NCBI GenBank assembly: GCA_013216015.1
Contig: JABSOI010000010.1
Location: 62,001-126,000 of the forward strand
DNA length: 64,000 nucleotides
Direction: 5' to 3'
From: Alteromonadaceae bacterium
Lineage (GTDB): Bacteria > Pseudomonadota > Gammaproteobacteria > Enterobacterales > Alteromonadaceae
Every line of letters begins with the position of its first letter. The stretch's first letter is position 1. Shown here piece after piece: positions 18,267 through 26,957 of this stretch. A program made the translations under genes and the position numbers. The notes below the pieces were generated by a model. The model was not told where the DNA came from. It made no database searches and saw only the letters and a program-made list of their open reading frames with translations.

Positions 18267-20381
18267 ATGACTAAAAAAAACCTTCTCGCAGTGATTTTCC
18301 TCGTTTGCAGTAGCTTACTTCTGTTTACACAACAGGTGTTTTCTCAACAGGTGGACTTGGCTCAGTATAACCCTTTGAGTCCGATAAAAGTTAAGCATGC
18401 AGGTGAATCTTTAACAGTAAAATGGCAAGCAGCAGACAAAATTGACTATCAGCTGGTATTGGATATTTCCGGTAAAAATCCTCTGATGCAATCCATCGCT
18501 TATGCTCAGTCTGGGGCATCTTCATTTACCGTTTTAGCGCAAAACATTCAGCCTGACTTTCCAGTAACGATTGGTTCTCGCGGCAAGTCACGCGGCTTGA
18601 CCGAGTGGCCGTATATCTTTTTTGATACGCCTAATGAGCGTCCATCTAAATCCTTTCCTTCGCGCCTCGATCTAAAATCTGTCAAAGTCAGTTCAGAGGG
18701 AGGCCGGGTAAAACTTGTTTTTTCAACGTTTAGCAGTGGCTCTTTCTCCGGTGATTTGGTCCTGAATATCTATGCTGGCAGTCCTTTGCTTTATTGGGAA
18801 GCCGCGATGAGCACCGAGCAAGCGGGTATTGCTTATATATACGAAGGGCTTTTCCAAACCCAAGTGCCAATGATCGCATATAAGGATAATAAGACGAAGC
18901 AAATCGTGCGTCAGCGTCCGTCTAACGAAGCCATTCCGCTGCAGGTTGTACACAGAACAGTCATGGCTGAGTATGCTAACGGCACCATCGCCTTTTTTCC
19001 GCCACCTCATGCAAGTGCTTGGCCTGTTAACAAATATGCCCACAATAGAGGTTATGTGAAAGCAGGCGCAGGGCTTATTGGTATTCGTCAGGAAAAAGAA
19101 GGTGATCATACTCATGCGCCTTGGGTGGATGCATTTCCTGGCACAGTGCAGCGTATGGGTGCATTTCTCTTGCTCAGTCCCACTAAAGCAGAGGACACCC
19201 TCGAACGTGTAAAACGCTATACCCATGGCGACCAATTCAAAATCATCGATGGTTATAAGACCTACACAGAGCACTACCATCCCGCAATGACACGCAAAGA
19301 GATGGGAGAGATGGGAGTGACGGAGCAAGGGGAACCCCAGCCCTTCACCACCGCGCTTGAATTTAAGGCAGTACTGAAAAGCTTGAATGTGCAAATTGTG
19401 CACATGGCCGAGTTCCATTGTTGTGGTGATTTTAATGGCAGGGATGTCGGGGAAAAACGATTTAAACAACTCAAGGCGATGTTCGACCTTGCTAAGAAGT
19501 ATTCTGATGATGAGTTCGTTATGTTGCCCGGAGAAGAAGCCAACGCCCACTTTGGTGGTCATTGGAATTACTTATTTCCTAAGCCGGTTTATTTCGTAAA
19601 AAGCCGCAAGGAAAACGAACCTTTTGTAGAGAAACTTGAACCCTATGGAACTGTCTACCGCCTTGGTAATTCTGATGAAGTCTATGAAATGTTAAAACGT
19701 GAAGGCGGTTTGGCTTTCACCGCGCATCCGCGCGTCAAGGGTTCACAGCATTATCCCGATGACTATGCAGCAGAGGATTTCTTCCAAGATGATGATGTTT
19801 TTATGGGGGCCGAATGGAAGGCAATACCTTCTGATCTTTCAGAGCCTCGCTTAGGTCGTCGTGCCTTGAAACTCCTTGATGACATGTCCCAGTGGGGGTT
19901 TAAAAAGAAATTGGTCGGAGCAGGTGATATGTTCTATCTTGATTTTGAATCGGAGCTCTACAGTCAGATGAATATTAACTACTTGAAGTTGCCTGAACTT
20001 CCTAACTTGGGGAGCGGAGATTGGTCAGAGGTAACGGACGTACTCAGACGGGGTGATTTCTTTGTCAGTACCGGTGAGGTGCTATTACATGATCATAAGA
20101 TCACTAAGTCTCAGGTGACTGTCGATGTCGAATGGACTTTCCCACTGGGCTTTGCTGAAATTATTTGGGGCGAAGGCGATCAAATAAAAACACATACGGT
20201 TTCACTGTCACAGAGCAAAGAATTTGGTCGGGAAAAGATGAATTTCCCCATCGACCTGAGTCGTGCCACTTGGGTGCGTCTAGAAGTATGGGACATTGCT
20301 CGCAATGGCGCCTTCACTCAGCCAACATGGTTGAAAGAACCGGTTAATCCTGGCGCTAATATTAAGAAATTTACCCCTTAA
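18267..20381 (+). CDS. secreted protein with PHP-like C-terminal domain
   Basis: 704 aa from the ATG at 18267 (a TTG five codons upstream is possible but less likely; TGGAAATG serves as the nearest purine-rich site). Signal peptide: KKNLLAVIFLVCSSLLLF then cleavage near VFSQQ. The N-terminal half is beta-rich, without a motif I recognise. From ~residue 370 the pattern is PHP-like (metal-dependent phosphoesterase fold): HMAEFHCCGDFNG, LPGEEANAHFGGHWN near 418, LAFTAHPR near 486 and VGAGDMFYLD near 550 supply His, Glu and Asp ligands in the right order. A secreted PHP protein in a sulfatase operon is unusual. It may act on the polysaccharide, but the reaction is unknown to me. First gene of a three-gene operon. 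Confidence 0.6.
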   Translation: MTKKNLLAVIFLVCSSLLLFTQQVFSQQVDLAQYNPLSPIKVKHAGESLTVKWQAADKIDYQLVLDISGKNPLMQSIAYAQSGASSFTVLAQNIQPDFPVTIGSRGKSRGLTEWPYIFFDTPNERPSKSFPSRLDLKSVKVSSEGGRVKLVFSTFSSGSFSGDLVLNIYAGSPLLYWEAAMSTEQAGIAYIYEGLFQTQVPMIAYKDNKTKQIVRQRPSNEAIPLQVVHRTVMAEYANGTIAFFPPPHASAWPVNKYAHNRGYVKAGAGLIGIRQEKEGDHTHAPWVDAFPGTVQRMGAFLLLSPTKAEDTLERVKRYTHGDQFKIIDGYKTYTEHYHPAMTRKEMGEMGVTEQGEPQPFTTALEFKAVLKSLNVQIVHMAEFHCCGDFNGRDVGEKRFKQLKAMFDLAKKYSDDEFVMLPGEEANAHFGGHWNYLFPKPVYFVKSRKENEPFVEKLEPYGTVYRLGNSDEVYEMLKREGGLAFTAHPRVKGSQHYPDDYAAEDFFQDDDVFMGAEWKAIPSDLSEPRLGRRALKLLDDMSQWGFKKKLVGAGDMFYLDFESELYSQMNINYLKLPELPNLGSGDWSEVTDVLRRGDFFVSTGEVLLHDHKITKSQVTVDVEWTFPLGFAEIIWGEGDQIKTHTVSLSQSKEFGREKMNFPIDLSRATWVRLEVWDIARNGAFTQPTWLKEPVNPGANIKKFTP

Positions 20382-20470
20382 TAGAGAATATTGATGTTTA
20401 TAGATAATGGCAGACAATCTGGCTTAACCTAGATCCAGCAGTTGAGCGCGAAAAACAGGTGAAAACAATA

Positions 20471-20558
20471 GGGACAGAACAAAGTTAAATATAACCTTGC
20501 TCTGTCCCGATACACCATATTTTTCCCCTCAAATCGTCTCAGAAGAATAATAGGAAAT
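20471..20558. repeat. hairpin repeat element ahead of sulfatase 1
   Basis: GGGACAGA...TCTGTCCC arms around a loop with AAAGTTAAATATAACCTTG. The following ~55 bases, up to and including the ribosome-binding site AGGAAAT, are also duplicated at 22368-22427. The element replaces a normal intergenic spacer between the PHP-like gene and sulfatase 1. Confidence 0.8.
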
Positions 20559-20562
20559 AAAA

Positions 20563-22179
20563 ATGAAGAAAATAATAACCATGAAAAACATAATGTTATC
20601 AGTCGGGCTGACTTTGGTTTCACTATCTACTATTGCCGAGCAAGCCAAAAATCCCAATATTCTGTTGATTATGGTCGATGATATGGGTTTTTCCGACATC
20701 GGTGCTTTTGGCAGCGAGGTGAAAACGCCTAACCTTGACAAGCTTGCCGGCGAGGGCATGCGCTTCAATCAGTTTCGCAATACCGCAAAATGCTTTACCA
20801 CCCGCGCTTCTTTGATGACAGGGCAATATGCGCAAAAGGTCGGCATGAGTGACGAGGGTGCCCAGCATTTTACTTATAAAAATTATGTGACTTTTGGTGA
20901 TGTGCTGCAAACGGTTGGCTATAAAACCCTGATGGTGGGCAAGCACCATGCCGACGATAATCCCTATGATATGGGTTTTGATCATTATTGGGGCTTACGC
21001 AGTGGCGCCGCTAATCACTTTAATCCTGGCTATCGACGACCGGGAGAGGCCGAGCCCGCGCGAAAAAACACCAGACGAACATTTTGTTTCGATGCAAAAT
21101 GTGTGCAGCCTTATACGCCGCCCAATAAGGATTATTACAGTACAGATGAATTCACTAGCTGGGCGATAGATATGCTCGGCCGTCATGAAAAAGACAATGA
21201 TGAACAGCCATTTTTTATGTATCTGTCTTACACAGCACCCCATGATCCCATTCAGGCCTGGCCAAAAGATATCGCCAAATATGCAGGCGTTTATGATGAG
21301 GGCTATGCGCCTATTGCAAAGGCACGCTACGAGCGTCAGCTTAAGTCGGGCTTGATAAACGCTAAAACCCACCCGCGTTCAACACCCGCGCATCAATCAT
21401 GGGATAGTCTCTCGGCTAAAGAGAAAAAAGATCAAGCCAAGGTGATGCAGGTTTACGCGGCGATGATCGATAATCTCGATCAGAATATTGGCCGTGTGCT
21501 GGGTCACCTCAAAGACACCGGCGAGCTCGATAATACGCTGATCATCTTCCTTTCTGATAATGGTGCCTCGGCTGAAACTATTAAGTACGGCGAAGGTGAG
21601 ATTGGCGCTATTGATCGTTATATCTCGATCGGCGGGCATTGGGCCAATGTCTCGAATGTGCCTTTTAAGGCATACAAGCAAAACAGTTTTGAAGGCGGTG
21701 TGCTCTCGCCCTTCATCGTCAACTGGCCAGGGGTGATCAAGGGTGGTGGCCCGGTCAACGAAACCTCAGCCCATCTGGTTGATATCATGTCGACTTTCAT
21801 CGATATCACCGGGGCAACATACCCTTTGATGTCGCACGGTGAAAAGGTTGGAGCCCTAGATGGCATCAGCCTGTTGCCCGCCTTCAAAAATGGCTCGGTC
21901 AAACGCGATACACCCGTCTATTTCCAGTGGAGGGATGGAAAAGCGGTTGTTGATGGCGACTGGAAACTGGTGGTACATAAAAGGCGTGAGAAGGAAAAGG
22001 GCAAGGCGCTTTGGGCCTTCGCTACCGGTGATTGGGAGTTGTATGACCTGAGCAAGGACAGAACCGAGACCAATAATCTCGCTGCAAGCCATCCAGAAAA
22101 ACTCGCCGAGCTCACCGCTAAATATGAAACCTGGTGGCAAGAAATGGCGCCTCAAATTGTCTATCCTGCCAAGCAATAA
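20563..22179 (+). CDS. secreted sulfatase (arylsulfatase family, S1)
   Basis: 538 aa with a signal peptide (cleavage near STIAEQ). It hydrolyses sulfate esters using a formylglycine made from Cys77. The metal site begins NILLIMVDDMGFSDIGAFG; the modification motif reads CFTTRASLMTG, so the usual proline two residues after the Cys is Thr. Later metal ligands are visible in LIIFLSDNGAS, and VGKHH provides the conserved Lys/His. The maturase is not in the window. AGGAAAT precedes the ATG. Base composition is higher than in the core genes (33 of 60 G+C in the line at 21481), suggesting transfer. The polymer is probably a sulfated uronan; the exact position cleaved cannot be read. Confidence 0.9.
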   Translation: MKKIITMKNIMLSVGLTLVSLSTIAEQAKNPNILLIMVDDMGFSDIGAFGSEVKTPNLDKLAGEGMRFNQFRNTAKCFTTRASLMTGQYAQKVGMSDEGAQHFTYKNYVTFGDVLQTVGYKTLMVGKHHADDNPYDMGFDHYWGLRSGAANHFNPGYRRPGEAEPARKNTRRTFCFDAKCVQPYTPPNKDYYSTDEFTSWAIDMLGRHEKDNDEQPFFMYLSYTAPHDPIQAWPKDIAKYAGVYDEGYAPIAKARYERQLKSGLINAKTHPRSTPAHQSWDSLSAKEKKDQAKVMQVYAAMIDNLDQNIGRVLGHLKDTGELDNTLIIFLSDNGASAETIKYGEGEIGAIDRYISIGGHWANVSNVPFKAYKQNSFEGGVLSPFIVNWPGVIKGGGPVNETSAHLVDIMSTFIDITGATYPLMSHGEKVGALDGISLLPAFKNGSVKRDTPVYFQWRDGKAVVDGDWKLVVHKRREKEKGKALWAFATGDWELYDLSKDRTETNNLAASHPEKLAELTAKYETWWQEMAPQIVYPAKQ

Positions 22180-22334
22180 ACACAGGCAGAGATGTTGGCA
22201 TTCTTTGACCGGTTCAAAGGGGCTGATGAATTTGTTCCTCTTCCTGACGTTACCTAATTGAGCATCTAGGGTTGAGCGGTGGGGGTCAAGTTTACAGAGG
22301 CTATGGTCACCCACAGATTAAAGAAGAAGAAATA

Positions 22335-22427
22335 ATCGGGACAGAACAATGTTAAATATAACCTTGCTCTGTCCCGATATACCATATTTCTCCACTTAAA
22401 TGGGCTCAGAAAAATAACAGGAAATTA
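22335..22427. repeat. hairpin repeat element ahead of sulfatase 2
   Basis: ATCGGGACAGA (22335-22345) pairs with TCTGTCCCGAT (22368-22378); loop and downstream 50 bases match the element at 20471-20558, including AGGAAAT at 22419. In copy 1 this ribosome-binding site is followed four bases later by the ATG of sulfatase 1; here the same position reads ATC (22430), in frame with sulfatase 2. Confidence 0.8.
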
Positions 22428-22447
22428 ACATCATTACATCAACTAAC

Positions 22448-23842
22448 ATGAGCGCGACTAGAATCGGGAGTTTTTGTCGAGCAAGCTTGCTTAATACACT
22501 GCTCTTTCTCGTCACGACGCCAATAATGGCAGCCCAGCTGCCCAACATTGTCGTGTTTATCTCAGACGATCTCGGTCGATTGGATACCTCGATACACGGC
22601 TCGAAGGATGTCCGGACTCCGTCCATGGACCGGCTTGCCGCTGCCGGCATGACGTTTGACAACGCCTATGTCGCCTCGCCGAGCTGTGGTCCTAGTCGCT
22701 TCTCTTTGCTCACCGGATTGATGCCGGCGCGGCATGGCGCGCATGCTAATCACAGCGAGGTTAAACCGGGCATCAGTTTCCTTCCGCCCATCCTGAAAGC
22801 GCTGGGATACCACATTGCTTCATTTGGCAAAGTTGCTCATGGCAACAAGGACTTCCCGGGTTTGGACTTTAATGCCCCCGAAAAGACCGGCATGTCCAAG
22901 GAAGTGGTGAAGCATTTTAATGAAACAAAGATCGACGCTCCCATCGTCCTGCTGGTCGGCGATCGTCGGCCGCATGTGGAATGGACCAAGAAAATGAAAT
23001 ATGATCCAAAGCGTGTGACCTTGCCACCATTTTTCATCGACACCGAGGAGACTCGCAGGCATTGGGCGCGTTACCTGACGGACATTGAAGGCATGGATGA
23101 GGAAATGGGTCGGGTCCTGGCATTCGCCAAAGAGAAGTTTGGCGACAACTTCATCTTTATTTTCACCAGCGATCACGGGGGGCAGTGGCCCTTTGGTAAA
23201 TGGAACCTGTACGATTACGGCACGCGTGTTCCCTTGGTAGCTTACTGGCCTGGTCACATCGAGGCTGGCGTGCGAACAGATGCAATGGTGAGTTGGGTGG
23301 ATATTCTGCCCACGCTCATTGACATGGCTGGCGGCAAAACGCCCGCTGACATCGATGGCAAATCCTTTGCTGGGGTGCTACTCGGCAAGACCAAGACCCA
23401 TAGAAGTAAGATCTTCACCACTCACACGGGCGGCGGAGATAACATTTTTCCGATTCGCAGTGTGCGCATTGGTCAATACAAATACATTCACAATCTGCGG
23501 CCGGATGCCTACCACATGAACGCCTCCGATCGTCATCGCACGGATGGTCGCGGCCTCTACTGGGACTCTTGGGATGAAGCCGCCAAGACTGACCCCAAAG
23601 CTGCCGCCATCATCGAGAGATACTACATACGACCCGAGTTCCAATTATTCGATTTAGACAAAGACCCACTCGAACTCGACAACCTGGCTGATAATCCCGA
23701 ATACAAAAACAAGCTTGCTAAGTTGAGGGCCGAGTTGAAGACATGGACGACAGCGCAAGGCGATGAACTCCTGCCGCACGCAGACCCTTACCTCACTTCC
23801 GCACCGATCCCCATTCTCTGGCAACCCGCGAAAGAGAGATAG
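22448..23842 (+). CDS. secreted sulfatase (N-sulfoglucosamine sulfohydrolase-like)
   Basis: 464 aa with a signal peptide (LLNTLLFLVTTPIMAAQ). The canonical formylglycine motif CGPSRFSLLTG has Cys80. Metal-site stretches are NIVVFISDDLGRLDTS and FIFTSDHGGQWPFGKWNLYD; the latter resembles heparan N-sulfatase-like enzymes, which also occur in ulvan and other algal loci. The ATG at 22448 lacks a ribosome-binding site; the duplicated AGGAAAT lies 29 bases upstream and points to an in-frame ATC at 22430, so the true start may be non-canonical or expression may be weak. Base composition is high (34 of 60 G+C in the line at 22561), unlike the ~35-40% of neighbours, suggesting acquisition from a distant donor. 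Confidence 0.88.
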   Translation: MSATRIGSFCRASLLNTLLFLVTTPIMAAQLPNIVVFISDDLGRLDTSIHGSKDVRTPSMDRLAAAGMTFDNAYVASPSCGPSRFSLLTGLMPARHGAHANHSEVKPGISFLPPILKALGYHIASFGKVAHGNKDFPGLDFNAPEKTGMSKEVVKHFNETKIDAPIVLLVGDRRPHVEWTKKMKYDPKRVTLPPFFIDTEETRRHWARYLTDIEGMDEEMGRVLAFAKEKFGDNFIFIFTSDHGGQWPFGKWNLYDYGTRVPLVAYWPGHIEAGVRTDAMVSWVDILPTLIDMAGGKTPADIDGKSFAGVLLGKTKTHRSKIFTTHTGGGDNIFPIRSVRIGQYKYIHNLRPDAYHMNASDRHRTDGRGLYWDSWDEAAKTDPKAAAIIERYYIRPEFQLFDLDKDPLELDNLADNPEYKNKLAKLRAELKTWTTAQGDELLPHADPYLTSAPIPILWQPAKER

Positions 23843-24120
23843 TATACAGCCGCAGAGCTCTTGAGAAAGTGCTGTGAATACCTAAGGAGTCAAGTCATTT
23901 GATCAATAAAACTGTTCAAATAAGAGAAAAAACATTGATGTGTTGTTACTTTAACTATGAGACTTTATCAGGTCACTAAGTTTCGATCAAATTGACGATC
24001 TGCCCATTTGCGTTGGCGAATTTGATGGGTAGTAAAGCCAACGGAACCATAATGATTTAGTTCAGATAGTTTAAATAACCAAATGACTTTACCCTCCCCC
24101 TTATTTTCATATATTACTTT

Positions 24121-24190
24121 AATATCAACATATAACAAAAAAACACTTTAAAGGTTGAAAACCACGAACGATATATATTAGTCAAACAAG
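24121..24190. repeat. shared upstream element, orphan copy 3
   Basis: AATATCAACA, then GAAAACCACGAACGATAT and GTCAAACAAG, matching the copies at 12611 and 17504. Here no operator pair or gene start follows; it lies between two converging genes in the 620-base gap 23843-24462. It looks like what is left of a promoter region whose gene was deleted. Confidence 0.6.
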
Positions 24191-24360
24191 ATTGTATTAA
24201 ATTGATGAGTATAAGGAATGTTCTTAGATGAACTCAGCCGGATTCGCTAGGCGTTTCAGATCAGACGAAGCCGATCCCTCCCGAGAATATCAAAACTCAA
24301 TGCAATATTAATGTGTCACTTTGTACTAGAAATAACATTGTTTCTTTGGGTTCTTGATCT

Positions 24361-24392
24361 AAAAAGTCCCAGCATATCAACTGGGACTTTTT
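24361..24392. terminator. bidirectional intrinsic terminator
   Basis: Perfect 11-bp stem AAAAAGTCCCA/TGGGACTTTTT with a 10-base loop gives T tracts on both strands. It can end the sulfatase operon from the left and the beta-helix gene from the right. Confidence 0.9.
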
Positions 24393-24462
24393 GTCAACCT
24401 GCGCTGTTTACACTGTCCCTATAGGCACTATAAGTACTAGGGTTGCGTGCAAATTTTTTGGA

Positions 24463-26754
24463 TTAGAAATCAATCTCAATAAAAGCTTTATTGCTTCCAG
24501 CGTTATACTCTTTGGAACGCATATAGAAGAAGACGTTTGCTTCATTGCTTTCATCAATCGCTAAACTGAGTGTTCCGTCACCAATGATTTCACCTTGAAC
24601 CAAAGCGGTGATGTCAATTGTTCTCCACCCATAAGCTGCGTCAGCCACATTAACTGTGTTGGCGGTGCTGCCGAGCGTTGGCAGGTTATTCCAGGTGACC
24701 CCGGTTTCTGTCCAGCTATCGTCGTCGATCCCCTTGATACTCTGTGTAGCACTATCGCCATTTTTGGTATAACCATACACGTTAAGAGTCGCAGAGGTAA
24801 TGGTCGCGCTATTGGCAGCACTGACATCGAACTTCATGATAATAATTCTATCAACCGCCTTAGAACCTATGGTATTTTTATTTTTGATTATTTCACGTGT
24901 GCCATAATCGGTAATGGCACTACCATCACCTCTTTTAACATACGCATCAGCGGTTACATTGGCAGTGTAGTTTGGCACTACACTTGAGCTTGCATAACAC
25001 AGGTCATCCCAGCCATAAAAGTAACCTGCTGCAGCGCAGGCAGCCTCATTACCATCATAATCGCCTTCATTACCCGTAATATCGCCTTCACCTCTCCATG
25101 CATCCAGGATGGCATAAATGTCACCTTCACGCTGAGCGGCGGTGGTGATATTGGCAACAGCCGTTGCACCTAGGCGATCTTCCAATTGCTGCAAGTAGAG
25201 ACTACGTGTATCCACATTCTTTTTCCGGCTATCAGTATATGCGCTATAAACGCCTGGATTGCTGTTATTGACGAATTGGGATTTTTTATGTTTACCTGTG
25301 GAACCTATTGCATAATTCATATAGCCTTTTGGTGCATCATTGACAAAATGGCCGTTAATATTCCAGGTAACCATTTGGGCGGCTACCCAACCATGTCCGG
25401 TGCCGGCATTTCCCCGGTGCTCTGCTGCGATTACTCTTGATTCATGCACTTTAAGATTGTCAAATAATACACCTGTTGACCAGCGGTGATGAGGGCCTGT
25501 TGCTGTTCTTCTTTCTCCTCCGTAGACTAACATGCTATCGAGAAAAACATTGGGTCCAGGCACTCTTGAGCCAAGGACAAAGTCATGTCTTGCCAGCTCT
25601 GAAAAATTCCGTTGCATCAGCACATGATTTGACTTGCCCTTCATATAAAATGAATAGCGGTAACTACCGTCATAGGGTCCAAGTGGCTTCAAATACGCTG
25701 AATCCTGCACGGTTACAAATTTTGAATCCTCAACCTTAACCGTACTCTTTGCGGCACCCAATACGGTAACGCCACTCACCCAGCCATCTTTAACAGAATT
25801 AAGTAGCACACCAGTATGCATATAATCAACAACAGCACCATCAATACGAAGATTTTCAACACCTACGTTTTCAAGATGGCTCGTTGCATCAGCATAAACC
25901 CAGCGTGTTACAACGGCACCACCATGAAGGTTCTGTATTGGCGAGACGATTGGTGAATCAATGGTGATAGTATTACCACTAAGGGCGGTAATCTTTCGAT
26001 CATACTGTATATTATAATCATCAGTAGCCCAAAGCGTGTCATCCGAGTTCATATAATCGTTGGCATGAATATCATCAAGCCATGTTTGGTTTGGTGTATA
26101 AGTAACAAAGATATCATCACCTATACCATACGAACTGGCATCGTCGACAGCAAAGGAAGTCGCTCCGGTTCCGACATAAGCAGTAGTAATGCGTGTGCTA
26201 TCAGTCTCTTCTACAGAGATCGGGACAAGCGGGCTAAAGTTAATGGCCGTCGAGTAGAGACCGCCTGTTAATTTCAATAAGGTACCATCTTCACCTTGTC
26301 CTTCGCCTCGTAGAACAACACCACTGGTATTGATTTCAAAACCGTTACTTATTTCATAGGTGCCAGCCTTCAGTAATACTGCTCCCCTAAAACCATTCAC
26401 CAATGGCTCTGCGGCAACAGCAGCGATGGCGGTTTTAATATCAGCTAACCTATCTCCGCTGCCAGGGTTGAGGGTATATTTAACAGGAACAGCAATATTA
26501 TCTGCAACTGGAATGGTGACGCCTCCGGCCTTATAACCTACTCTGGAAAAATCCGGAATGATATTATCGTTATTGGTCTGTCCGATATTGGCATGTGGGA
26601 CATAAACCAACTTGCCATCGCTGCCGGGATAGGCATAGGCAGCTTCTCTTGCCTGGGTGGTATTTATACTGAGTAGTACTGTAGCAGTGACTAGGTGTCC
26701 GCTAATACTGGCCATGAGCTTAACTGCCCGGCTACTTAATAACGTATTATTCAT
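24463..26754 (-). CDS. secreted right-handed beta-helix protein with CBM96-like C-terminal domain
   Basis: 763 aa from the chosen ATG at 26754, preceded by AGGAAG at ~9 bases; two upstream in-frame ATGs (26820, 26772) lack such a site. A signal peptide ends near NTTQAREAA. The middle (~100-560) has the pattern of a pectate-lyase-like beta-helix: RGAVLLKAGTYEI, SGVVLRGEGQGEDGT, VENLRIDGAV, KFVTVQDSAYL. After a linker, residues ~620-763 match the DNRLRE/CBM96 type (DAYVKRGDGS, IIIMKFDVS, WTETGVTWNNLP, WRTIDITALVQ). It could be the polysaccharide lyase or an exo-acting hydrolase of the locus, but the catalytic residues are not identifiable by eye. It has its own operator-paired promoter. Confidence 0.72.
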   Translation of the reverse strand: MNNTLLSSRAVKLMASISGHLVTATVLLSINTTQAREAAYAYPGSDGKLVYVPHANIGQTNNDNIIPDFSRVGYKAGGVTIPVADNIAVPVKYTLNPGSGDRLADIKTAIAAVAAEPLVNGFRGAVLLKAGTYEISNGFEINTSGVVLRGEGQGEDGTLLKLTGGLYSTAINFSPLVPISVEETDSTRITTAYVGTGATSFAVDDASSYGIGDDIFVTYTPNQTWLDDIHANDYMNSDDTLWATDDYNIQYDRKITALSGNTITIDSPIVSPIQNLHGGAVVTRWVYADATSHLENVGVENLRIDGAVVDYMHTGVLLNSVKDGWVSGVTVLGAAKSTVKVEDSKFVTVQDSAYLKPLGPYDGSYRYSFYMKGKSNHVLMQRNFSELARHDFVLGSRVPGPNVFLDSMLVYGGERRTATGPHHRWSTGVLFDNLKVHESRVIAAEHRGNAGTGHGWVAAQMVTWNINGHFVNDAPKGYMNYAIGSTGKHKKSQFVNNSNPGVYSAYTDSRKKNVDTRSLYLQQLEDRLGATAVANITTAAQREGDIYAILDAWRGEGDITGNEGDYDGNEAACAAAGYFYGWDDLCYASSSVVPNYTANVTADAYVKRGDGSAITDYGTREIIKNKNTIGSKAVDRIIIMKFDVSAANSATITSATLNVYGYTKNGDSATQSIKGIDDDSWTETGVTWNNLPTLGSTANTVNVADAAYGWRTIDITALVQGEIIGDGTLSLAIDESNEANVFFYMRSKEYNAGSNKAFIEIDF

Positions 26755-26805
26755 ATGATTATTCTTCCTCATGAGCTTAATTAATTTATTTATAATTTTT
26801 CTATT

Positions 26806-26830
26806 TATACTCGTAATCATTTAGCCGAAT
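26806..26830 (-). repeat. leader repeat, diverged copy in the beta-helix gene leader
   Basis: TATACTCGTAATCATT then AGCCGAATTT corresponds, with a short deletion, to the leaders at 12426 and 17298. Confidence 0.45.
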
Positions 26831-26854
26831 TTGACTTATATGACAAAAGCCACT

Positions 26855-26916
26855 GTGGCATGCCCACGTTGCAAATTGGCCAGTCCAATATAAGCCTGTT
26901 ATATTATGAATGTCAA
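26855..26916 (-). promoter_or_regulatory. promoter with paired FadR-type operators (beta-helix gene)
   Basis: Minus strand: -35 TTGACA (26911-26916), 18-bp spacer, -10 TATATT (26887-26892). Palindrome B ATTGGCCAGTCCAAT (26875-26889) overlaps the -10; palindrome A GTGGCATGCCCAC (26855-26867) is 21 bp away. Fourth copy of the same layout. Confidence 0.8.
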
Positions 26917-26957
26917 GATATGTATAATTTTTGCGCGGATCCATATAGAAAACAATT

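Noticed and set aside
18723-19562. 279-aa minus-strand open frame
   Set aside because: Antisense to the PHP-like gene, in higher-GC DNA where long shadow frames are common.
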